64,000 nt of DNA from Sporosarcina sp. PTS2304 (GTDB lineage Bacteria > Bacillota > Bacilli > Bacillales_A > Planococcaceae), in the NCBI RefSeq assembly GCF_003351785.1, contig NZ_CP031230.1:1054001-1118000 (forward strand), given 5' to 3'. The notes under the pieces were generated by a model. The model did no database searches. It was not told where the DNA came from and saw nothing but the letters and a program-made list of their open reading frames with translations. This document shows positions 44,741-53,108 of the stretch, in pieces. Position 1 is the stretch's first letter. Each line of letters starts with the position of its first letter. A program made the translations under genes and the position numbers.

Positions 44741-45175
44741 ATGAAAACAGCAACGACGTACCAAAAACCAATTCCATTAAAAGATCAAGACAATAAACCG
44801 TATTGGGATGCAGCGGATGCCCATCAATTGGCTTTGCAAAAATGTGATGATTGCCAGGCATACGCACAACCACCAGGCCCGAGCTGCGCGAAATGCGGCA
44901 GCCCGAATGTCAGCTGGGAAAACTTCGGCGATGATATTACAGCAACTGTTTATTCATACGTCGTATCCTACCGCCCGTTCTTGCCTGGATTCCAAGATGA
45001 ACTACCGACGATTATAGCCTTGGCACAGCTGGACGATGTGCCCGAAGTGAAAATTATGGGCAATATTCTGAACTGCGAAGAACAAGACTTGGAAATCGGA
45101 ATGCCGATCCAAATGACGTGGGTAGATATTACAGAAGACCGCGCCTTACCGCAATGGACACCGATAAAAAACTGA
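44741..45175 (+). CDS. Zn-ribbon OB-fold protein (DUF35)
   Basis: A 144-residue protein: an N-terminal rubredoxin-like zinc ribbon (KCDDCQAYAQPPGPSCAKCGS, two CxxC pairs at about residues 32-55) followed by an OB-fold (about 60-140). DUF35 proteins act as required partners of thiolase-fold enzymes; the Ltp2-ChsH2(DUF35) aldolase complex is the closest parallel. The gene starts 10 bases after the thiolase-like gene, with AGGAGG upstream. Confidence 0.9.
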   Translation: MKTATTYQKPIPLKDQDNKPYWDAADAHQLALQKCDDCQAYAQPPGPSCAKCGSPNVSWENFGDDITATVYSYVVSYRPFLPGFQDELPTIIALAQLDDVPEVKIMGNILNCEEQDLEIGMPIQMTWVDITEDRALPQWTPIKN

Positions 45176-45206
45176 CGGATCGATAAGATAGGAAGGATGA
45201 GCGATT

Positions 45207-46403
45207 ATGGATTTCTCTTTTACGAAAAAAGAAGAAAAATTTAGAACCGAACTACGCACATGGCTGGAAGAGAATCTCCCGGAAGGATGGCTAGAAGGGA
45301 AACGCGATTTACCGGAAGATTTGGATGAGTACTCCGCGTACTTACGGGCATGGCAAAACAAGCTGTACGAAGGTGGATGGGCCGCAATTGCTTGGCCGAA
45401 AGAATATGGTGGACGAGACGCCAGCTTAATGGAAGAAATCATTTACCATCAAGAAATGGTACGTGTTAAAGCGCCGCCACTCATTAATTACATAGGGATT
45501 CATATGGTAGGCCCTACGTTAATCGATATGGGTACGGAAGAGCAAAAAGAGAAATACTTGAAGAAAATTTTGACAGGCGAAGAAGTGTGGTGCCAAGGCT
45601 ATTCAGAGCCAAGTGCCGGATCGGATTTAACAGCACTGAAAACCCGTGCGGTAAAAGATGGAGATCGTTGGCTCATTAACGGACAAAAAGTATGGACTAG
45701 CTTCGGACATGTGGCAGATAAGTGTTTCTTACTGACACGTACGAGCAATGTGCCTGAGAAGAAGCACCGAGGCATTACAGTGTTCCTGATCGATATGGAT
45801 CAGCCAGGTGTCGAAACTCTTCCGATCGTTCAAATGGACGGTCATACAGACTTTAACGAAGTCTATTTAACAGACGCTGTCGCAACAGATGCGGATATCG
45901 TTGGAAAAGTCGATGCTGGCTGGCATGTGTTGATCGCATTAATGCTTCATGAGCGCACAGGTATCGGTGCAGAGCTATTCACATTGGAAAAGCAGTTTAA
46001 CGATACAGTGAAATTAGCGCAAGAATATAAAGTGAACGGTCAACCGTTAATCAACAATCCGTTAATCAGACAAAAAATGGCAGGCTTTTATGCTCGTGTG
46101 CGTGGATCGCTATTGAATTACTTTAGAAATCTTACAACGACAGTAAAGAACGGACAACCGGGACCAGAGAGCTCGATTGATAAGTTAGTCGTCAGTGAGT
46201 TGAATAAAGAATTGTCTTCATTCGCTGTTGAGATGCAAGGCCATCAAGGTGTGCTATGGGATAAGGACGCAGCTGTCGATTCTAAATGGCAAAGTCTATT
46301 CCTCGCTTCATTCGGTCAGACGATCGGTGGCGGAACGAGCGAAGTACAACGAAATACAATTGGTGAACGCGTACTAGGATTACCGAAAGATATGGGACGT
46401 TAA
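45207..46403 (+). CDS. Acyl-CoA dehydrogenase, catalytic subunit
   Basis: A 398-residue FAD enzyme of the ACAD fold: WCQGYSEPSAGSDLTALKTRA and INGQKVWTSFGHVADKCFLLTRT for FAD and substrate binding. E249 in MLHERTGIGAEL occupies the isovaleryl-CoA-dehydrogenase-type catalytic base position; the alternative C-terminal position reads GGGTSEVQ, without Glu. It oxidises an acyl-CoA to the 2-enoyl-CoA, passing electrons to ETF. The second ACAD follows after 21 bases. GGAAGG precedes the ATG. Confidence 0.9.
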   Translation: MDFSFTKKEEKFRTELRTWLEENLPEGWLEGKRDLPEDLDEYSAYLRAWQNKLYEGGWAAIAWPKEYGGRDASLMEEIIYHQEMVRVKAPPLINYIGIHMVGPTLIDMGTEEQKEKYLKKILTGEEVWCQGYSEPSAGSDLTALKTRAVKDGDRWLINGQKVWTSFGHVADKCFLLTRTSNVPEKKHRGITVFLIDMDQPGVETLPIVQMDGHTDFNEVYLTDAVATDADIVGKVDAGWHVLIALMLHERTGIGAELFTLEKQFNDTVKLAQEYKVNGQPLINNPLIRQKMAGFYARVRGSLLNYFRNLTTTVKNGQPGPESSIDKLVVSELNKELSSFAVEMQGHQGVLWDKDAAVDSKWQSLFLASFGQTIGGGTSEVQRNTIGERVLGLPKDMGR

Positions 46404-46424
46404 TAGATAGCGGAGGGATGAATT

Positions 46425-47555
46425 ATGGACTTTTCATTAACAGAAGAGCAAGAGATGTTTCGTGGACATATTCGTAAAATGCTTGATAAATTTGGCGGCA
46501 CTCAAATTGCCCGGGACATGATTAAAGATCAACCCGAAACATTGAATAAAGTATATGGCACATTAGCTGAACTCGGTTGCTCTGGTATTAATATTCCCGA
46601 AGAATACGACGGTTTGGATCTCGAAGCACTAGACCTTGTGCCAACGTTTGAGGAGCTTGGCCGTTCGTTAGTTCCCGGACTTTTTATGGAGACGAATGCG
46701 TTAGTCGTTCCGATTCTTAAAAAATATGGTACAGAAGAGCAAAAGAAACGCTATTTGCCTGCGATTGCAGCAGGAGAGATGCAAATTTCTTTCGCCGCAC
46801 TGGAGCCTCACAATGATTTTTCACCACAAGGTATTCAATGCACATTAGAAAAGAACGATGGACAGTATGTATTGAATGGTACGAAAATTCTCGTGCCTGA
46901 AGCGGAATTAGCTACAGCCTTTTTACTGCTCGTACGTACGAGTGAAGATCAGGAAGATGGTCTATCTCTCGTGTTGATCGATAAAGTAGAGGAGCTAGCT
47001 ATTGAGCGACAGATGTCATTCGACGAAGCGAAGCACGTATCGAAAATCGACTTTGCAAATGTAGTCATTACAGAAGATCAACTGATTGGAGAAGTTGATG
47101 CAGGCTGGGCGTCTCTTCAAGAAGGCTTGCTCTATTTCAATGCCGCCCTTAGTTCGTATATGGTCGGTGCGATGGAGCATGTCGTTCATATGGCAGCGGA
47201 ATATGCGAAAATCCGTGAACAATTCGGTCAACCGATCGGTCGCTTCCAAGCGGTGAAACATAGCATCGTAGATATGAAAGTTCACTTGGAAATTGCTCGT
47301 TCGTTAAGCTATTATGCAAACTGGGTAGTGGACACGGAAGAAATCGATCGTGAAGCGGCTGTCTACAGTGCGCGCACATATGCTACGGAGAAATTCATTG
47401 AAGCGGCTTCCCACAATATCCAACTACACGGTGGCATCGGATTTACAGAAGAAATTGACTGTCATTTATTTGTCAAACGTGCACGTTACTATGATCAATA
47501 TTTAGGTTCCACACCTTTTTATCAAGAAAAAGTGGTTTCTTCACTCGGCTGGTAA
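46425..47555 (+). CDS. Acyl-CoA dehydrogenase, partner subunit
   Basis: A 376-residue ACAD homologue (EEQEMFRGHIRKML, YGTEEQKKRYLPAIAAGEMQISFAALEP, REQFGQPIGRFQAVKHSIVDM, HGGIGFTEEIDCHLFVKRA). At the helix-G position where the preceding subunit has Glu249, this one reads LLYFNAALSSY, and the other possible base is missing too. It also lacks the canonical FAD-binding tryptophan-serine motif. It is therefore likely the non-catalytic half of an alpha2-beta2 heterotetramer like those in steroid degraders. GGAGGG precedes the ATG. Confidence 0.85.
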   Translation: MDFSLTEEQEMFRGHIRKMLDKFGGTQIARDMIKDQPETLNKVYGTLAELGCSGINIPEEYDGLDLEALDLVPTFEELGRSLVPGLFMETNALVVPILKKYGTEEQKKRYLPAIAAGEMQISFAALEPHNDFSPQGIQCTLEKNDGQYVLNGTKILVPEAELATAFLLLVRTSEDQEDGLSLVLIDKVEELAIERQMSFDEAKHVSKIDFANVVITEDQLIGEVDAGWASLQEGLLYFNAALSSYMVGAMEHVVHMAAEYAKIREQFGQPIGRFQAVKHSIVDMKVHLEIARSLSYYANWVVDTEEIDREAAVYSARTYATEKFIEAASHNIQLHGGIGFTEEIDCHLFVKRARYYDQYLGSTPFYQEKVVSSLGW

Positions 47556-47573
47556 TCAGAAGGAGGAAAATAA

Positions 47574-49055
47574 ATGACAAACGTAACAGAGTTATCCAAA
47601 GTAAAAGCGTACGGTAATGTGATAGATGGAAAAATCATGCACACTGGAGAGAGTATGGAAAGTGTCAATCCGGCGACCGGTGAAGTATGGGCAACGATTC
47701 CATTGAGTCAAAAGAATGAAGTCGAGCTCGTTACACAAGCAGCACGTGGAGCGTTTGAAGACTGGGCTGATTTACCAGCACGCACACGCGGTGATTATTT
47801 ACGTAAAATTGGAGATATGCTATCACAGCACGCAACAGAGTTATTAGAGCTTGAAACAAAAAATAACGGTTGGGTACTTGACGAGCATGCTTATTTAGCG
47901 GAAGTATTGAAGCAGCTTTGGTATGACGCAGCTGGTGGAGCGGCCTTAGTAGGTGGACAAGGTCGCACGGTACAGATGGGTACAGATGACTTCGGCTTTA
48001 CATTACGTAAGCCGTACGGTGTAGTTGTCGGAATCCTACCTTGGAACGCACCTCTGTTTACATTTACGATTAAGGCAGCTTATGCACTGGCAGCAGGTAA
48101 TACGATCATTCTCAAGCCGTCAGAACATGCGGCAGTCGCTTGCTTACGTTACGGTGAGTTAATTTCGGACATCTTGCCAAAGGGTGTACTGAATGTCATT
48201 TCTGGCTACGGAAAAGACATCGGTGACGATTTAGTAGCTCATAAAGAAGTGGATAAGGTGAGTTTAACAGGCTCTATTGCTACAGCAGAGTTAATTACAA
48301 AGGCGACGGCACATTCACCAAAATCTTTACTATTTGAACTCGGTGGAAAATCACCAAATATCGTCTTTGAGGATGCGGACATTGAACAAGCTGCGCAAGG
48401 GGTTATGAATGGAATCTTTACACGTAATGCAGGACAAATTTGTAGTTCTGCATCGCGTATACTTATTCAGCGGTCGGTGTTTGATGAAGTCATTGAGCGC
48501 GTGAAAGAAATGATGACAAAAAAAGATGCAGTGCGAATGGGCGACACATTGGACATAAATAATTCAATGGGGCCTATCGCTAACATTGTCCAATATAAAA
48601 AGGTTTGCTCATATATTGACGAGACAGCAAATGATGAATATGAAGTAGTATTTGGTGGTCGCTATGGTGGCGATGTGCTGTTACCGAATGAACCGAAGTT
48701 TGCGAATGGTTTTTGGGTGGAGCCTACACTCGTTAAAGCCAAAGACCAGACACAGAAACTGTGCCGCGAAGAAATTTTTGGTCCAGTAGGTGTAGCTATT
48801 CCGTTTGATACAGAAGAAGAAGCTATTGAACTCGCGAATGACTCCACTTTTGGTCTAGCAGCGGGTGTCTGGACACAAGACCTCGCTCGGGCACATCGTC
48901 TAATCGACAAGTTAAATGCAGGAAACGTTTGGGTCAATACGTACTTTAGAGTGGCGGCAGACTTACCGTTTACCGGTGTCAAAGAGAGTGGTTATGGGAC
49001 AGACTCAATTCTAGACTATACGTATGAAAAAGCTTGTGTAATGACTATTAAATAA
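47574..49055 (+). CDS. Aldehyde dehydrogenase 1 of a tandem pair
   Basis: A 493-residue NAD(P)-dependent ALDH. The catalytic cysteine is C290 (NAGQICSSASRI), the general base Glu is in FELGGKSPNIVF, and the cofactor site is PWNAPLFTFTIKAAYALAAGN. It should oxidise the aldehyde released by aldol cleavage. It starts 18 bases after the ACAD gene with AGGAGG and forms a tandem duplicate with the next gene, roughly four residues in five identical by eye. Confidence 0.92.
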   Translation: MTNVTELSKVKAYGNVIDGKIMHTGESMESVNPATGEVWATIPLSQKNEVELVTQAARGAFEDWADLPARTRGDYLRKIGDMLSQHATELLELETKNNGWVLDEHAYLAEVLKQLWYDAAGGAALVGGQGRTVQMGTDDFGFTLRKPYGVVVGILPWNAPLFTFTIKAAYALAAGNTIILKPSEHAAVACLRYGELISDILPKGVLNVISGYGKDIGDDLVAHKEVDKVSLTGSIATAELITKATAHSPKSLLFELGGKSPNIVFEDADIEQAAQGVMNGIFTRNAGQICSSASRILIQRSVFDEVIERVKEMMTKKDAVRMGDTLDINNSMGPIANIVQYKKVCSYIDETANDEYEVVFGGRYGGDVLLPNEPKFANGFWVEPTLVKAKDQTQKLCREEIFGPVGVAIPFDTEEEAIELANDSTFGLAAGVWTQDLARAHRLIDKLNAGNVWVNTYFRVAADLPFTGVKESGYGTDSILDYTYEKACVMTIK

Positions 49056-49147
49056 ACAGATAAAGAACATTTGTATAAGCTTGTTTTGTTGAAAATAACT
49101 TATACAGATTCTACGACCTAGATTGTTATTCATAAGGGGGAATTATA

Positions 49148-50632
49148 ATGACACAAGTGACGGAATCCAAAGTGAAAGCATACGGCAATATTATCAACGG
49201 AGAAGTAGTCCCTTCACAAGACGGAGCCACATCCAACAGTATTGATCCAGCGACAGGACAAGTGTGGGCAACGATTCCATCTAGTAAAATCGAAGACACA
49301 GAGGCCGTAATCCAAGCGGCTCGCGCAGCATTCGAAGACTGGGCTAGTTTACCTGCTCGTACACGCGGAGATTATTTACGGAAAATCGGCGATATGATTT
49401 CTGAGCATGCAACGGAATTACTGGAGCTGGAAACGCGCAATAACGGCTGGGTATTAGATGAGTATGGCTATTTAGCAGAAGTATTAAAACAAATTTGGTA
49501 TGACGCTTCTGGTGCAGCTTCGTTAGTTGGCGGTGAAGGTCGTACGGTACAAATGGGTACAGGTGATTTCGGGTTTACGCTACGCAAGCCATACGGTGTC
49601 GTGGTCGGAATTTTGCCTTGGAATGCTCCACTGTTCACGTTTACGATTAAAGCGGCATACGCGCTAGCAGCAGGAAATACGGTAGTGATTAAACCGTCTG
49701 AAAGTGCAGCAGTTGGTTCATTACGTTACGGTGAGTTAATTTCACAAATCTTACCTCCTGGCGTACTGAACGTCATCTCTGGATCAGGTCGAGTGATCGG
49801 TGATTATTTAGTCGGTCATAAAGAAGTGAATAAAGTGAGCTTAACAGGTTCGATCGGTACAGCTGAAATGATTACGAAAGCGACAGCTCATTCACCGAAG
49901 TCTTTAGTGTTTGAACTTGGTGGGAAATCACCGAATATCGTTTTTGAAGATGCGGATATTGAACAAGCAGCACATGGCTTGATCAGTGGAATCTTTACAC
50001 GTAATTCTGGACAGCTTTGTGTATCGGGGTCACGTATGCTGATCCAGCGCACGATTTACGATAAAGTCATTGCCCATATGAAGGAGATCATGACAGACCC
50101 TGATTATGTGAAACACGGCGATACATTGGATAAGAGCAATACGATGGGGCCGATTGCGAATGAAGCTCAATATAAAAAAGTTTGTTCATATATTGATGAA
50201 GCAACGAAAGACGAATATGAAGTGGTCTTCGGTGGAATGTATGGCGGAGAGAACGTCGTACCGAACCAATCAGACTATGCGAAAGGCTACTGGGTAGCAC
50301 CGACGTTAGTGAAAGTGGCGGATAATGATCAAAAGCTTTGCCGTGAAGAAATTTTTGGTCCTGTGGCGGTAGCGATTCCTTTCGATACGGAAGAAGAAGC
50401 AGTTCAGCTAGCGAACGATACAAGCTTCGGTTTAGCAGCAGGTGTCTGGACAGAAGATTTACGCAGAGCGCACCGTATGATCGATAAGTTAAAAGCAGGA
50501 AATGTTTGGGTGAACACGTACGCTAGAGTTGGACCAGATTTACCATTTAGCGGGATGAAGGAAAGTGGCTATGGATCGGATACGATTCTAGAATATACAC
50601 AAGAAAAAGCGTGTGTCATTAATATTCGATAA
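49148..50632 (+). CDS. Aldehyde dehydrogenase 2 of a tandem pair
   Basis: A 494-residue paralogue of the previous gene, with catalytic C291 (NSGQLCVSGSRM) and the same FELGGKSPNIVF and NVWVNTY motifs. Differences cluster near the cysteine loop, the substrate side (SSAS versus VSGS), so the two may prefer different aldehydes. A 92-base gap separates them. AAGGGGG precedes ATG 49148. A weak hairpin and a cre site follow. Confidence 0.92.
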   Translation: MTQVTESKVKAYGNIINGEVVPSQDGATSNSIDPATGQVWATIPSSKIEDTEAVIQAARAAFEDWASLPARTRGDYLRKIGDMISEHATELLELETRNNGWVLDEYGYLAEVLKQIWYDASGAASLVGGEGRTVQMGTGDFGFTLRKPYGVVVGILPWNAPLFTFTIKAAYALAAGNTVVIKPSESAAVGSLRYGELISQILPPGVLNVISGSGRVIGDYLVGHKEVNKVSLTGSIGTAEMITKATAHSPKSLVFELGGKSPNIVFEDADIEQAAHGLISGIFTRNSGQLCVSGSRMLIQRTIYDKVIAHMKEIMTDPDYVKHGDTLDKSNTMGPIANEAQYKKVCSYIDEATKDEYEVVFGGMYGGENVVPNQSDYAKGYWVAPTLVKVADNDQKLCREEIFGPVAVAIPFDTEEEAVQLANDTSFGLAAGVWTEDLRRAHRMIDKLKAGNVWVNTYARVGPDLPFSGMKESGYGSDTILEYTQEKACVINIR

Positions 50633-50642
50633 GTAGCTATAG

Positions 50643-50690
50643 GCTGGGGCCAGCACATAGTTGGCTCCCACTCTATACTTTTAAACGATG
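50643..50690 (+). terminator. Weak hairpin after the ALDH pair
   Basis: GGGGCCAGC-5-GTTGGCTCCC followed by ACTCTATACTTTT. The T tract is poor, so it may be partial. Confidence 0.45.
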
Positions 50691-50729
50691 CTTCCTATCA
50701 AATAGGGAAGCGACTTCTACACATGTATT

Positions 50730-50743
50730 TGTAAGCGTTATCA
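50730..50743. promoter_or_regulatory. CcpA (cre) site before the MFS gene
   Basis: TGTAAGCGTTATCA matches TGWAANCGNTNWCA at every position, 88 bases before the MFS start. Confidence 0.65.
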
Positions 50744-50830
50744 TTATATCACTATTTTCACGACAGCTAGATGTAACATACATAAAGAAGCCAGCTTGAA
50801 ATAACCTATTTGAAATGAGGAGGCCACTAT

Positions 50831-52270
50831 ATGAACGCAGCTACATTGAATGATAAGTCAATTAACCGAGGATTTTACCTGATTAGTTTTGGTGCATTCT
50901 TTATCATGTTGAGTTTAGCTACACATCTTCCTGCCTATCCACATATGCTGACAGAATTTAACTTAACGCCTGGATATGCAGTGTGGATGCAACTTGGATT
51001 AGCGATTGGATTAACAGGATTTCAGCCGTTGCTCGGTTGGATTGGTGATTCATTTGGATTAAAGTTTGTTATTTTAATCGGTGGCGTGTTTATGGTCGTC
51101 GGTTCTTTACTTGTAGCCTTTTCATTTTCTTTCTGGGTACTCGTTCTAGGGTTATTCTTTAAAGGGATATCCGGCGCCGCCATTGCACCTTCAGGCATCG
51201 CGTACGCTGGGAAGTTCATGGAAGGTACACAGCGCGGAAAAGCAATCGGTGCATTTATGGGAATCATTACAATCGGAGCTGTATTCGGACCCGTTATTAG
51301 TGGAATGTTAGTGGATGTGATCAACTGGCAAGCGAGCTTCTTGTTTACGGCAGTACTTGGCGGTGTAGCTCTTGCGTTATTCGTATTTGTGCCTCACGTA
51401 AAAGTGGCTTCACGTCAAAAACTAGATGTGCTCGGTTTGATCTTCGTTATCGTATTACTACTTGGTCTATTGACGATTCCTACATTCATTAATAGCTTCG
51501 GTATCGAGTCAGGCATGTGGATTCCATCATTAATCGTATTCATCGCAGCATTAACGATATTGATTTTTGTTGAGAAAAAACAAAAAGCTCCTTTACTTGA
51601 TTTAGAGTATGTCGCCAATCGTAACTTTTGGGTTCCAACGACAATTGCAGTATTTATCTTCTTAGGATACTCAGGTGTTATGTATTTATTGACATTCTTC
51701 GTCCAAGGAGTGCAAGGCAAAGCAGCTACGACAGTCGGATTCCTGCAAATGGCGATATTCATCGGGACGTCTGTTGCAGCGTACTTCAGTGGAAGAATTA
51801 TTAAAAATTTCTCAGCGCGTTTAATCATTGGTATAGGAATTCTCATATTCACTTCAGGAATCATTATGTTAACGTTCGTCAATATAGAAGCATCATTCCT
51901 TTACTTGTTCATCTCGATGGGCTTGGTCGGTACAGGAGTCGGGTTTATGACACCGGCAGTTAAAGGACTCATCGTCTCTAAAGCTTCAAATGAACGAATG
52001 AACGTCGTAACGTTCACAAATACAGTAATTGAAAATATCGCACAAAGAATGGGTGCTTCACTCGCATTAGTTGCGTACTCCATTTTCAGTGCTAGCGGTA
52101 ATAATGTAGGAGCGATTTCTAATACAGCGATGGTCATTATTGGACTAGTTGTCGTTTCTCTACTATTTTTGCCACTCATTCCTCGGGCGATTCCTGGAAT
52201 TCACAAAACAGAAGACTTAGTAGATACTACAATCGTACCGAAACCATTAAAAACAGAAGAAATTAAGTAA
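50831..52270 (+). CDS. MFS transporter (DHA2-like)
   Basis: A 479-residue permease with about 14 hydrophobic helices. The loop after helix 2 reads GDSFGLKFVILIGG, an MFS motif A variant, and FFKGISGAAIAPSGIAYAGKF resembles motif C of the EmrB/QacA group. It lies between the catabolic enzymes and the ETF genes, so uptake of the substrate or release of a product is plausible; direction cannot be told from sequence. GAGGAGG precedes ATG 50831. Cre-mediated control is likely. Confidence 0.82.
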   Translation: MNAATLNDKSINRGFYLISFGAFFIMLSLATHLPAYPHMLTEFNLTPGYAVWMQLGLAIGLTGFQPLLGWIGDSFGLKFVILIGGVFMVVGSLLVAFSFSFWVLVLGLFFKGISGAAIAPSGIAYAGKFMEGTQRGKAIGAFMGIITIGAVFGPVISGMLVDVINWQASFLFTAVLGGVALALFVFVPHVKVASRQKLDVLGLIFVIVLLLGLLTIPTFINSFGIESGMWIPSLIVFIAALTILIFVEKKQKAPLLDLEYVANRNFWVPTTIAVFIFLGYSGVMYLLTFFVQGVQGKAATTVGFLQMAIFIGTSVAAYFSGRIIKNFSARLIIGIGILIFTSGIIMLTFVNIEASFLYLFISMGLVGTGVGFMTPAVKGLIVSKASNERMNVVTFTNTVIENIAQRMGASLALVAYSIFSASGNNVGAISNTAMVIIGLVVVSLLFLPLIPRAIPGIHKTEDLVDTTIVPKPLKTEEIK

Positions 52271-52304
52271 GATAGTTACCTAACGTACAGAGAGGAGATT
52301 TTTC

Positions 52305-53078
52305 ATGAACATTTACGTATTATTGAAAAAAACATTTGATACAGAAGAAGCCATCACAGTAGCAAACAATCAAATTGACAAAAGTGGAGCAGAGTACATC
52401 ATTAATCCATACGACGAGTATGCGATCGAAGAAGCGATTTTGCAGCGCGACCAACACGGAGGCAAGGTCACTGTCGTAACGATTGGTGACGAGGATTCTG
52501 AGAAACAATTACGTACAGCGCTAGCGATGGGTGCAGATGATGCAGTACTGATCGATACAGATGATGATCTCGAAGATGGTGATCAATATACGACAGCGAA
52601 GATTTTGGAAACATTTTTCGAAGACAAAGACGTCGACTTGATCTTAGCGGGCAATGTAGCAATCGATGAAGCGAGCGGTCAAGTGGGACCACGCTTAGCA
52701 GAACGTCTGCACATGCCGTTTGTTACGACGATCGTGAACCTGGAAATTGAAAACGGTGTAGCGAATATTGAAAAAGACGTAGAAGGCGACGTAGAAAAAA
52801 TCGAAGTATCGCTTCCGGTACTCGTGACGTGCCAGCAAGGCTTGAATGAGCCAAGATATACGTCACTTCCAGGAATTATGAAAGCAAAGAAAAAACCGCT
52901 GGAGCAATTGGAGCTAGATGACCTGGATCTAGACGAAGACGATGTCGCGCCTAAAACAGCGACAATTTCCATTTTCTTACCCCCTAAAAAGCAAGCGGGC
53001 CGAATTTTACAAGGTGAATTAAATGAGCAAGTAAAAGAATTAGTAAACGTCTTATCAAATGAAGCAAAAGTGATCTAA
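52305..53078 (+). CDS. etfB: Electron transfer flavoprotein, beta subunit
   Basis: A 257-residue ETF-beta (FixA) protein: adenine-nucleotide-binding fold with NPYDEYAIEEAILQRD, VVTIGDEDSEKQLRTALAMGADDAVLI and LAGNVAIDEASGQVGPRLAERL. The C-terminal arm DLDLDEDDVAPKT embraces the alpha subunit. It accepts electrons from acyl-CoA dehydrogenases. It lies 34 bases after the MFS gene and 30 bases before etfA, on the same strand as the two ACADs. Confidence 0.93.
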   Translation: MNIYVLLKKTFDTEEAITVANNQIDKSGAEYIINPYDEYAIEEAILQRDQHGGKVTVVTIGDEDSEKQLRTALAMGADDAVLIDTDDDLEDGDQYTTAKILETFFEDKDVDLILAGNVAIDEASGQVGPRLAERLHMPFVTTIVNLEIENGVANIEKDVEGDVEKIEVSLPVLVTCQQGLNEPRYTSLPGIMKAKKKPLEQLELDDLDLDEDDVAPKTATISIFLPPKKQAGRILQGELNEQVKELVNVLSNEAKVI

Positions 53079-53108
53079 CATTGCGTGGATAAAGAAAGGA
53101 GTTTTACT

